DNA of 22,868 bases. Source: a virus. The notes beneath the pieces were generated by a model. It made no database searches. It had not been told where the DNA came from and saw only the letters and a program-made list of their open reading frames with translations. Below are positions 1 through 6,593 of the stretch, piece after piece. Location: positions 1 to 22,868 of the IMG/VR virus record IMGVR_UViG_3300042902_000085, one strand, 5' to 3'. The position numbers and the translations under genes are program-made. Each line of letters begins with the position of its first letter. The stretch's first letter is position 1.

Positions 1-63
1 ATTATTTTCTTTAGACGGATCTGGTCCGTCTAGATTTCCTCTATGTGAAATGAGTTCCATCAT
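1..63 (-). CDS. Glycerophosphodiester phosphodiesterase-like protein, N-terminus only (3' end outside window)
   Basis: The last gene of the glycan module runs off the left edge. It starts with two adjacent ATG codons (63-61 and 60-58); the first overlaps the methyltransferase stop as ATGA, the junction style used across this window. The visible peptide reads MMELISHRGNLDGPDPSKEN. A hydrophobic strand followed by SHRGN and a short Gly/Pro-rich loop is the N-terminal signature of TIM-barrel glycerophosphodiester phosphodiesterases (His-Arg-Gly at the active site). Only about 21 codons are present, so the other catalytic residues cannot be seen. A role in trimming or modifying lipid- or glycan-linked phosphodiesters is inferred from the family and from the neighbouring glycosyltransferases. 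A perfect 8-bp inverted repeat lies inside this coding start. Confidence 0.6.
   Translation of the reverse strand, partial: MMELISHRGNLDGPDPSKENN
12..32 (-). repeat. Perfect 8-bp inverted repeat (hairpin) in the start of the GDPD-like gene
   Basis: On the sense (minus) strand the arms TAGACGGA and TCCGTCTA are exact reverse complements separated by the loop CCAGA. It lies about 30 nt downstream of the start codons and codes for the L-D-G-P-D-P-S part of the protein. There is no T-run after it, so it is not a convincing intrinsic terminator. It may be coincidental, or it may slow initiation or end transcripts. Confidence 0.6.
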
Positions 64-746
64 TTCTCCACTTGAAACCAGATCCATTGTTTATGCAAAT
101 CTTTACATGGAGTTCTGAAGTCTGCTTTATAATTTGTGAAACCAATTTTCGATAGATCATCTCTTAAAAATTGTTCATCTTCAATCGAAACGTCACACAT
201 TCCATTTGTTCCCTGAGCATCGTGATTGTTGTCATAATACTTCACAGAACCATCTCTTCCTCCGAATCCCATCTGTGCGCAGAATTTGCCACCAGGTTTA
301 AGAACACGATAAATTTCCTGCATGATCTTATATCGAATTTCGTGAACGCAAATGTGTTGCAAGCATATTACAGCAAAGACAACATCATATGAAGAATCTT
401 CAGTTGGAATATTATCTCCATCATTCACATACAAATTTGGAATATTGACACCGGCATCTTTAAGGTTGATTTTTGCTTTATCAATATTTGTTTGAGAGAT
501 GTCAACGCCATCAACTCGTTCAAATCTATTAGCAAACCTAATCAAGTTTCTACCTGGACCACAACCATATTCTAACGCAACAAGATTTTTGGTATCAAAG
601 TCTTTGAACAAAAACTCATCATAATCAGAAAACTTTTCATGATCATGATACCAACCAACTACTGGATTTTTATTGTTCAGTGACCATTTTGATGCTTCCA
701 CATCATAATATCCTTTTTGCATTTCTAAATATTTTTGTGAACTCAT
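60..746 (-). CDS. Class I SAM-dependent methyltransferase (Methyltransf_11-like)
   Basis: A 228-residue cytosolic protein with the class I Rossmann signature. Motif I is LEYGCGPGRNL (residues about 58-68), the glycine-rich SAM-binding loop, followed by the acidic ribose-binding position in VDGVDIS (about residue 82). A later DVVFAVICLQHI stretch and IYRVLKPGGKF match motifs III/IV and post-IV of methyltransferase_11 enzymes. The substrate is unknown; next to sugar enzymes, O-methylation of a glycan or of a sugar intermediate is the best guess. The start ATG overlaps the stop of the preceding gene by 4 nt (ATGA), which supports the start. There is no transmembrane segment or signal peptide. 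Confidence 0.85.
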   Translation of the reverse strand: MSSQKYLEMQKGYYDVEASKWSLNNKNPVVGWYHDHEKFSDYDEFLFKDFDTKNLVALEYGCGPGRNLIRFANRFERVDGVDISQTNIDKAKINLKDAGVNIPNLYVNDGDNIPTEDSSYDVVFAVICLQHICVHEIRYKIMQEIYRVLKPGGKFCAQMGFGGRDGSVKYYDNNHDAQGTNGMCDVSIEDEQFLRDDLSKIGFTNYKADFRTPCKDLHKQWIWFQVEK

Positions 747-1456
747 AGCATTTCCTGGTAAGGTCCTTTTGGTGTATGTTGCAATGTCTTGTTAATGTTA
801 ATTTCTTTCCATGGTAAACCAACATTATCTATATATTTCGTTGACAACACATGAGGACATAACAACTCTGTCTGCATGTATAACTGATTTATGAAGCAAG
901 AAATCTTCGAAAACATAATCATATTAACCATGTTTCCGACTTGCATCATATCGCCAGTTCCTTGTCCTAGATGGTTTCTGTGTGCGAGTGTGTAAAACTT
1001 GTCAACATCAAATTCAGGCAAATCTTCATGGAATAGCATATCTGGTCGCATACGAATGACTAGATCATACATAATTCCAGTTTGGGATACATAATCTTCC
1101 ATTAAACTTATGCCACGATTTAACTTGTAAAACATAGACAATATGTTCTTGGGTCGATGTGCAAAGTTTTTAAATGTTTCTCCACGATGTGTGAAGATCT
1201 TGTTATACATATCCCAAGATTCTACACAAATTCCGATTGGTTTATAAACACCACTAATTTCTTTCATATCAACCATAGGTGTCGATTCGTGATATCCTTT
1301 TTCGTTTTGTTTATCACCAGGAATCCACCAACCTTCTTCGTCCCACGTATGTATATAGATGTGTGGATTATATCTATCAATGATTCGTTCTTTGAAGTTT
1401 GGAAAAACATCTTTCCAACATCTCATGTGACCAGTCAATATGACAGCAACATTCAT
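743..1456 (-). CDS. Putative glycosyltransferase-like protein of the phage glycan module
   Basis: A 237-residue protein starting MNVAVILTGHMRCWKD, a beta strand then a loop typical of the start of nucleotide-sugar-binding folds. Other landmarks are IYIHTWDEEGWW (about residues 33-44) and YDLVIRMRPDMLF (about 129-142). The RMRPD type of motif is found in viral and bacterial proteins annotated as putative glycosyltransferases or capsular polysaccharide synthesis proteins. No canonical DxD is evident, although RPD may take its place. It overlaps both neighbours by 4 nt (ATGA), so it is expressed with the fusion enzyme upstream and the methyltransferase downstream. Assignment rests on motif shape and context; donor and acceptor cannot be named. 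Confidence 0.55.
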   Translation of the reverse strand: MNVAVILTGHMRCWKDVFPNFKERIIDRYNPHIYIHTWDEEGWWIPGDKQNEKGYHESTPMVDMKEISGVYKPIGICVESWDMYNKIFTHRGETFKNFAHRPKNILSMFYKLNRGISLMEDYVSQTGIMYDLVIRMRPDMLFHEDLPEFDVDKFYTLAHRNHLGQGTGDMMQVGNMVNMIMFSKISCFINQLYMQTELLCPHVLSTKYIDNVGLPWKEININKTLQHTPKGPYQEML

Positions 1457-2826
1457 AATTTATAGTTCTCCAAAAAGTAATTCAAATCTTCAGGTGTCCC
1501 GATACCCCACATCTTCTCAATATCTTTTACACGAATTTTCTTATTGTCACCAATAGCTTCATTGAATACTGGACAGGTGTAAAACTCTCCATTTGTTCTA
1601 ATATTCTTATCGATCATTTGTTCAGCATACTTAACATAGTCTGAACCTTTTTTCCAATAATAGATTCCAACTGTTGCGTTATCTGAAATAGGATTCTTCT
1701 CTGCTACTTCTGAAACAAGACCATCATCTCCGATCTTTGCGAAGGACCATTTTGGATGGGTTGCCTTGAAGGTGACAATACCACCATCAATACCATCAGC
1801 AGTAAAGGCATATAAACATTCATTTGAGTTCCATTCTACGTATTGATCTGAGTTCGCCATCAATAATGGCATATCATTATCTATGAGACTCTTAGCAAGC
1901 AATGTCGTACATGCCGCACCTTCAGTTATACCATCAACTTGAATGATATCACAATTTGGTGCAATCAGATTTAGTAATTGCTTCAAATTATATTTCTCAT
2001 AGTGTTCTTTTTGAACTAGAAATATAAAATGCGCATCAACATTGAGATTCTCAACAACTACTTGAATCATTGGTTTGCCATTAACTTCGATCAATGGCTT
2101 TGGAAAAGTGTAACCTGCTTTAGCAAATCTAGAACCTGCTCCAGCCATAGGAATTAACACATTCATCTTCTTATCTCTCCATGGTATAGACTTTTTTGTG
2201 ATTCCGTTTAAAATGTCCATCACATCATCAATCTTATCTGTTGTCAAATCATCAGGATCTTTTATAGGTATCAAATGTGCACCAGAATCTGTAGCCGCTT
2301 GTCTACCAATATGGCTATCTTCGAGAATTGCAGTATTTTTAGGCAAACAATTCAGTTTTGTCATTGCTTGCCAATACATTTCAGGATAAGGTTTTGGTTT
2401 AGAAACATCTTCATTACTCACGAAAACATCAACATACTCAATAACACCAATTGAAATCAGTGCAATTTTAACAGTCTCTCTAATAGAATTACTAGCAACT
2501 GCAATCTTGATACCACTATCTTTCAACCTCTTAAAGAATGAAATCAATTTTTCATCTTTAGGAAATTTTCGAATTAAATCGAATGTTGAATTTTGCTTGT
2601 CTTGCCAAACTTGATTGTAGTATTCTGGTGGTAATCCTTTATCGACAGTCAACATCTCAAGTTTTCTTGTCGTATTTAAACCATCATATCTGGACAGATG
2701 TTCATCTCTAGTAACCACATATTTTGCGTCAACTTTTTCTAGAGCGTTGTTAAATGAGTAGAAATGTAATTCTCTAGAATTAATCAATACTCCATCAAGA
2801 TCAAAAATTGCTAATTTATTATGCAT
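1453..2826 (-). CDS. Fusion: HAD-family phosphatase + sugar-phosphate nucleotidyltransferase
   Basis: A two-domain protein of 457 residues. Residues 1-210 form a HAD hydrolase: DLDGV nucleophile loop (D9, D11), a cap region, SNS (112-114, motif II), KPKP (143-146, motif III) and EDS (169-171, motif IV), as in beta-phosphoglucomutase-like phosphatases. Residues about 221-457 form a GT-A-like nucleotidyltransferase: MNVLIPMAGAGSRF with the glycine-rich loop at 229-234, FPKPLIEVNGKPMI from 241, and later MANSDQY and WGIGTPEDL near the C-terminus. It probably removes a phosphate from one sugar phosphate and activates another with a nucleotide, supplying the adjacent transferases. An upstream in-frame GTG (2829) is possible, but ATG at 2826 gives MHNKLAIFDLDG and is preferred. 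It overlaps the upstream glycosyltransferase by 8 nt. Confidence 0.85.
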   Translation of the reverse strand: MHNKLAIFDLDGVLINSRELHFYSFNNALEKVDAKYVVTRDEHLSRYDGLNTTRKLEMLTVDKGLPPEYYNQVWQDKQNSTFDLIRKFPKDEKLISFFKRLKDSGIKIAVASNSIRETVKIALISIGVIEYVDVFVSNEDVSKPKPYPEMYWQAMTKLNCLPKNTAILEDSHIGRQAATDSGAHLIPIKDPDDLTTDKIDDVMDILNGITKKSIPWRDKKMNVLIPMAGAGSRFAKAGYTFPKPLIEVNGKPMIQVVVENLNVDAHFIFLVQKEHYEKYNLKQLLNLIAPNCDIIQVDGITEGAACTTLLAKSLIDNDMPLLMANSDQYVEWNSNECLYAFTADGIDGGIVTFKATHPKWSFAKIGDDGLVSEVAEKNPISDNATVGIYYWKKGSDYVKYAEQMIDKNIRTNGEFYTCPVFNEAIGDNKKIRVKDIEKMWGIGTPEDLNYFLENYKL

Positions 2827-3436
2827 CACGGTGTCTCTTATTATGTTTAACTATTGCTTTTCCATTACATTTAATTTTATACTTATCTCTAACTCTTAAC
2901 GACCATTCAACATCTTCTGCTTGACCGTGGGCCAAACTCTCATTGAATGGTTCAGACATCACGACATGTTTCTTAACTAAAAAATATCCACCAGAAATAT
3001 ACATATATCTAGTTCTTGTCCATTCATCATATGGAAGACATGTGTATCTAGGAAATATAGGATCGTTCCAAACAACCCAATCAGTGAAATGTCTTTTTCC
3101 TGTTATCAACAACTGTTGATTTGAACATATGTCCCATTCACCAAAATTTAAAAATGATTCGTACCAATCAGTATCAAAAATATAGTAATCATGCAGATAT
3201 ACTAGATTATCATATTGTGAATGTTGCGCCAAGATATTCTTTTTTCTAGTTATCCATCCCGACCTCTGTGTTTCATCAAACTGCATGAAATTTACAGAAT
3301 TATCCGAATATGAATCACTACTTCCAATCACATTGATTTCATAGTTTGGAATATTCAATTGGTGTATAGATTTGGTAACTTGGTTCAATTGTTCCAAATT
3401 ACTGAAATCAGTCGTTATACAAAAAGAAAAGTTCAT
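2819..3436 (-). CDS. GT-A type glycosyltransferase (family 2-like)
   Basis: A 205-residue protein resembling compact GT2 enzymes. It opens with FSFCITTDFSN and a helix, then has INVIGSS, the YLHDYYIF stretch where a DxD-like metal/nucleotide-sugar site would lie (about residues 98-106), and a C-terminal GQAEDVEWSLRVRDKY with the ED dipeptide typical of the catalytic base region of GT2 enzymes. SGGYFLVKKHV just before it matches the acceptor-side region. Its start overlaps the GT4 gene stop by 4 nt. It is likely cytosolic, adding one sugar to a phage or host glycan; donor unknown. The fold assignment is fairly safe, the specificity is not. Confidence 0.75.
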   Translation of the reverse strand: MNFSFCITTDFSNLEQLNQVTKSIHQLNIPNYEINVIGSSDSYSDNSVNFMQFDETQRSGWITRKKNILAQHSQYDNLVYLHDYYIFDTDWYESFLNFGEWDICSNQQLLITGKRHFTDWVVWNDPIFPRYTCLPYDEWTRTRYMYISGGYFLVKKHVVMSEPFNESLAHGQAEDVEWSLRVRDKYKIKCNGKAIVKHNKRHRDA

Positions 3437-4392
3437 ACTAATTTCAAAATATCATCAACGGTCTTACTTATCATATGATTCATAGTAACATATTCATAAG
3501 ATTTTTCAATATGATCTTCTGAAACTGGTTTAAATTCTTTCATATAAGTCAACAGTTCATCGTCATTGTCGTATGTGAATCCAAACTCATTCATTAATTT
3601 TGCACCCGCCATGTTTGTTGCCGCCCACGGAGTTTTATTCAACATTGATTCCAATAATACGAGACCAAATCCCTCACGATTTGAATGCATGACATATAAA
3701 TCTGCTTCACGAATTGCAGACATAACATCTTCACGATTATCTAACATCAAATTCTTAACATACTTAGAATCTTCAGGTTTAATATTAAATCTATTATCAT
3801 AACCAGTCGTGACTAACGTGACATCATCTCTTCCCACTTGATTAAACAAATCAACAAGTTCTTTCATTCGTTTGTTTTGCCAATAACCACCGCAAGATAA
3901 GAACATATATTCAGTTTCGATATTAAACTTCTCACGAAAACCAATTGTGCCCATCGATATCTTTGGATCAATACCATGCCGAACTTTAGTAGACTTACTG
4001 AATGCTCCTGGTATTTGGCAGACATATACCCAATCCTCATTTGTTGAACATGCAATATATTTGCAATTTCTGACAGCATGAAAATATGTTTTAGACACTG
4101 AAGGTATAATCAACATGAATAAAATTGGTGATTTAATTTTATCAGAATTAGATAGAACAAAATCTTGAAGGCCGACATCACCACCATGAACAACAATCAA
4201 ATCCCAGTCTTCATTTAAAATATTAGGATCACTAGAAACACGAACGCCGTTCCAATCACCGTTATGTTCGCCAGTAAATACAGCAACTTCATTTCCACGA
4301 CTTAACGTTTCTTCTGCCATATCACGAACATAGTTCTCAGATCCACCAGGAAATGGAGCGTAACGATGAACAACATATAATAACTTAGACAT
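3433..4392 (-). CDS. Glycosyltransferase group 1 (GT4-like, GT-B fold)
   Basis: A protein of 319 residues from the ATG at 4392 (or 323 from the in-frame ATG at 4404). The N-terminus MSKLLYVVHRYAPFPGGSENYVRDMAEE is the classic GT4 start with the Gly-Gly loop and helix. The middle has YMFLSCGGYWQNKRMKELVDLF, the usual start of the second Rossmann domain. The C-terminal REGFGLVLLESML carries the E-x7-E catalytic motif that binds the nucleotide-sugar. The 4392 start is preferred because conserved GT4 sequence begins there; both starts overlap the previous gene. It probably adds a hexose or similar residue to the glycan built by this module. It is slightly short for GT4 (often 350-400 residues), in the N-terminal domain. 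Confidence 0.88.
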   Translation of the reverse strand: MSKLLYVVHRYAPFPGGSENYVRDMAEETLSRGNEVAVFTGEHNGDWNGVRVSSDPNILNEDWDLIVVHGGDVGLQDFVLSNSDKIKSPILFMLIIPSVSKTYFHAVRNCKYIACSTNEDWVYVCQIPGAFSKSTKVRHGIDPKISMGTIGFREKFNIETEYMFLSCGGYWQNKRMKELVDLFNQVGRDDVTLVTTGYDNRFNIKPEDSKYVKNLMLDNREDVMSAIREADLYVMHSNREGFGLVLLESMLNKTPWAATNMAGAKLMNEFGFTYDNDDELLTYMKEFKPVSEDHIEKSYEYVTMNHMISKTVDDILKLV

Positions 4393-5224
4393 ATTTTTTC
4401 TCAATCAATTTACGCCATTCGGGCACACGATCATACTGATGAACTATAGTATACTCTATTCCAGTGGAAGTTGCAACCATATCACCATCTAATTTAGGTA
4501 AAGGTTCTAACAAAAATTCTTTAAATTGTTCTTGCTTAGATGGATCAGCAGTAGTTCCCAACTGACAAGCCCAACCCTGTTCAGATTTTGCATATAAACA
4601 AAGATCAGTGTATGGGTGTTGTGAAATTAAGAAATTAAATGTTGATTGATCGCATATTGGAATATTTGCATTTATGCATGATACGAAAATGTTCATACAC
4701 AAATCTCTAATGTATTCTGCTCTTCCCGCTAAAACTCCAACATTGAAGATTTCATTTTCTTTAAAGATATTGTGAATGAATGGGCCATATGTGTCCATGA
4801 GATTCTGATTTCCCCACGACTCATCTTTATATCTAATACTTTCAGATGAAAAGATCATTGCTCGATCACCCAAACTATTTTCAATCCATTCAACTGGATT
4901 TTTCTGAAACACAACATCACGAACATCTGTCGTGATGACGTAACGATAGTTTGTTTTTGATAGGTAGTTGTAAAGATGTAAGAATCGTTCGACATGAACC
5001 ATCATTTGTGATTCATGAACTAGATTGCCCTCATCATCTTGTTTAAAACCAATAATCTTAAATCCTGCTTCAGTTACTTTTTGACAGGTTTCTCTGTTGG
5101 CGTTCATCAAAATTAATACTTTGTCGCCCTCAAAACCAGATTGATTGATCGAGTTAACCCAATACTTTAGTTTATCCCAATCATAGTTGTTGGCACAGCC
5201 AATAATCAAATCACGTTGTTCCAT
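4385..5224 (-). CDS. Putative glycosyltransferase (GT-A fold)
   Basis: A 279-residue protein beginning MEQRDLIIGCANNYDWDKL. The segment YRYVITTDVRDVVFQKNP (about residues 93-110) contains a DxRD pattern in the position where GT-A transferases of the GT8/GMA12-like type hold their metal-binding DxD. EIFNVGVLAGRAEYI is the usual acceptor/sugar-site strand, and VHQYDRVPEWRKLIEKKY closes the protein with a conserved His and Tyr-Asp. A good Shine-Dalgarno (GGAGATATT before ATG) precedes the start, and a 21-bp gap separates it from the small gene upstream. It is the first gene of the glycan module. I see no separate promoter, so it may be read from the late promoter at 9075-9082. Confidence 0.7.
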   Translation of the reverse strand: MEQRDLIIGCANNYDWDKLKYWVNSINQSGFEGDKVLILMNANRETCQKVTEAGFKIIGFKQDDEGNLVHESQMMVHVERFLHLYNYLSKTNYRYVITTDVRDVVFQKNPVEWIENSLGDRAMIFSSESIRYKDESWGNQNLMDTYGPFIHNIFKENEIFNVGVLAGRAEYIRDLCMNIFVSCINANIPICDQSTFNFLISQHPYTDLCLYAKSEQGWACQLGTTADPSKQEQFKEFLLEPLPKLDGDMVATSTGIEYTIVHQYDRVPEWRKLIEKKYV

Positions 5225-5245
5225 AATATCTCCAATGTTTACTGC

Positions 5246-5575
5246 TTACTTATTCTTCGTATATTCCTTGAAAGATTTTAAACTTTGTCCAGGAGTATCA
5301 TTGATATACGATTTTACTAATTCATCTGTGCCCTCTTGACCACCACCAGATTTTGGAAGAATATCTTTCTTCACTTCTTCATACACACTTTTATGTAGTT
5401 TAGTGTTGGTAACAGATTGAACGATATCCCAAACACCCTTATGATTCTTTTTATCTAGATGTGTTTGGAATTTCTTTTTCTGTTCAGGAGTAGCAACTTT
5501 ATGAAACTTAATTAATTCCATAAGTCCAATGTTTCCTTCATAAGATGCTTCGATCAATTCTTTAAACTTTAACAT
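5246..5575 (-). CDS. Conserved small phage protein with capsid-targeting-like N-terminus; function unknown
   Basis: A 109-residue basic protein starting MLKFKELIEASYEGNIGLMELIKFH. I recognise the NIG-x-x-E-(L/M)-(I/V)-KF pattern from uncharacterised proteins of marine T4-like phages but know no function. Residues about 20-60 are predicted to be helical and Lys-rich (PEQKKKFQTHLDKK), followed by VWDIVQSVTN. The first nine residues end in L-I-E, matching the hydrophobic-x-Glu cleavage motif of T4 prohead protease gp21. There is no transmembrane segment. It begins two nt after the stop of the gene upstream, so it is probably translationally coupled. If packaged in the head, it would be a small basic internal protein. 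Confidence 0.75.
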   Translation of the reverse strand: MLKFKELIEASYEGNIGLMELIKFHKVATPEQKKKFQTHLDKKNHKGVWDIVQSVTNTKLHKSVYEEVKKDILPKSGGGQEGTDELVKSYINDTPGQSLKSFKEYTKNK

Positions 5576-5576
5576 T

Positions 5577-5849
5577 CTAGTCTCTCGTTAGGGATAAGAT
5601 TTTTTCAATTTGCTTTTCAATAACTGGTCCTCTATTGGGCCAACGAATCAACTCTTGATCTCTTGTTTTATATAGATTTGTCAGAAATGGCATAATAATT
5701 TTTTCTACTTGTCGAAGTCTTTCTTTATATTCTTCAACTGTCTCATCTTTCTCAGCAATAACTGCTTGAAATTCTTCTTCAGATTCTGTGGAAAATCCAA
5801 AGTCTGAATCTCCATATTCTTCCATTAGTTTAGAGATGTCGTATTTCAT
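5577..5849 (-). CDS. Small acidic/coiled phage protein of unknown function
   Basis: A 90-residue protein: MKYDISKLMEEYGDSDFGFSTESEEEF at the N-terminus, an acidic Glu-rich helix (about residues 25-55, ETVEEYKERLRQVEKII) that could form a coiled coil, then PFLTNLYKTRDQELIRWPNRGPVIEKQIEKIL. The F-G-F-S acidic start and the W-P-N-R motif with the helix after it are features I associate with small uncharacterised proteins common in marine T4-like phages. No catalytic motif is visible. ATG at 5849 immediately follows the TAG of the His-rich gene (5852-5850). The acidic charge contrasts with the basic proteins on either side, so it could be a binding partner; that is only a suggestion. Confidence 0.75.
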   Translation of the reverse strand: MKYDISKLMEEYGDSDFGFSTESEEEFQAVIAEKDETVEEYKERLRQVEKIIMPFLTNLYKTRDQELIRWPNRGPVIEKQIEKILSLTRD

Positions 5850-6593
5850 CTATTTTTTATTCCTCATGTTTCCAAGAACATAATTTAAATGGTGTTTATT
5901 CATTATATCATGTGTGGATTTTTCAACACTTTTGGGGTGAGCCCTGAAATTTACTTGCATTCCAGTTCCATTTTCATTTTGTCCTCCACCACTTCTTTCA
6001 GTTGAAACCTGAAAATGTCCCGTTCCTTTAAGTGCAGGAAGACCTGTCGAATGCACATCTTTAAGATGACTTTTGCCTGCCCGATATGTTCCTCTATCAT
6101 GTATATGTATTACATGAACATCATGATCTTTCATATAAGCGTGAGCTGGCTTCATATCAGTATGATCGGCTTTAAAACCTGGTAGTATTTTTCCTGGTCC
6201 AGGTTTTCCCCAATGTTTATTTAAATGTTTGAAGAGAGGAACTCCATTGACCGTACTTTTCTCAACTTCGCTTGCTAGATTTGGTTTTTCTTTTTTAGTT
6301 TTTTCGCTTACATGCCAACCATGTTCGTGATGATATCTAATAGCGACAGATCCTAGTTTTGCTCCAGAGATACTTTTTTTCGTTTCTCCGTGAATAGTTT
6401 TTCTAAAAACTCCACCCACTTTATCCGCACCACTAGAATGCATAAGGTGAAAATCGTGGCCGCCAGTTGATCCCGCAGCCGCAGAATTTTTATCCATGGC
6501 TCCATGCTGTTTCAGGTGATCAACTAATTTTTTTTCCAAACTAAAAGCATGTGATGTGTCGGATTCTGTTATAAAATTTAAAAAGGATTTCAT
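5850..6593 (-). CDS. His-rich basic protein with capsid-targeting-like N-terminus; function unknown
   Basis: A protein of 247 residues from ATG 6593, which overlaps the upstream stop as TAATG; an in-frame ATG at 6605 is less likely because it lies deeper in the upstream gene. Its start MKSFLNFITE is strikingly like the T4 internal-protein leader (from memory, MKTYQEFIAE), matching at M, K, the aromatic, F, I and E. About 26 of 247 residues are His, many in HxH or HH pairs (YHHEHGWH, HVIHIHD, KHHLNY), and Lys and Gly are also abundant. The Gly/Ser-rich stretch near residues 39-57 and GGGQNENGTG near 205-215 look flexible. Metal- or nucleic-acid-binding is plausible from composition. I know no functional homologue. 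It sits directly after the ligase-like gene. Confidence 0.8.
   Translation of the reverse strand: MKSFLNFITESDTSHAFSLEKKLVDHLKQHGAMDKNSAAAGSTGGHDFHLMHSSGADKVGGVFRKTIHGETKKSISGAKLGSVAIRYHHEHGWHVSEKTKKEKPNLASEVEKSTVNGVPLFKHLNKHWGKPGPGKILPGFKADHTDMKPAHAYMKDHDVHVIHIHDRGTYRAGKSHLKDVHSTGLPALKGTGHFQVSTERSGGGQNENGTGMQVNFRAHPKSVEKSTHDIMNKHHLNYVLGNMRNKK

Noticed and set aside
3864-4079. Minus-strand 71-codon frame inside the GT4 gene
   Set aside because: It is a shifted frame wholly within a well-supported glycosyltransferase and has no recognisable motif.
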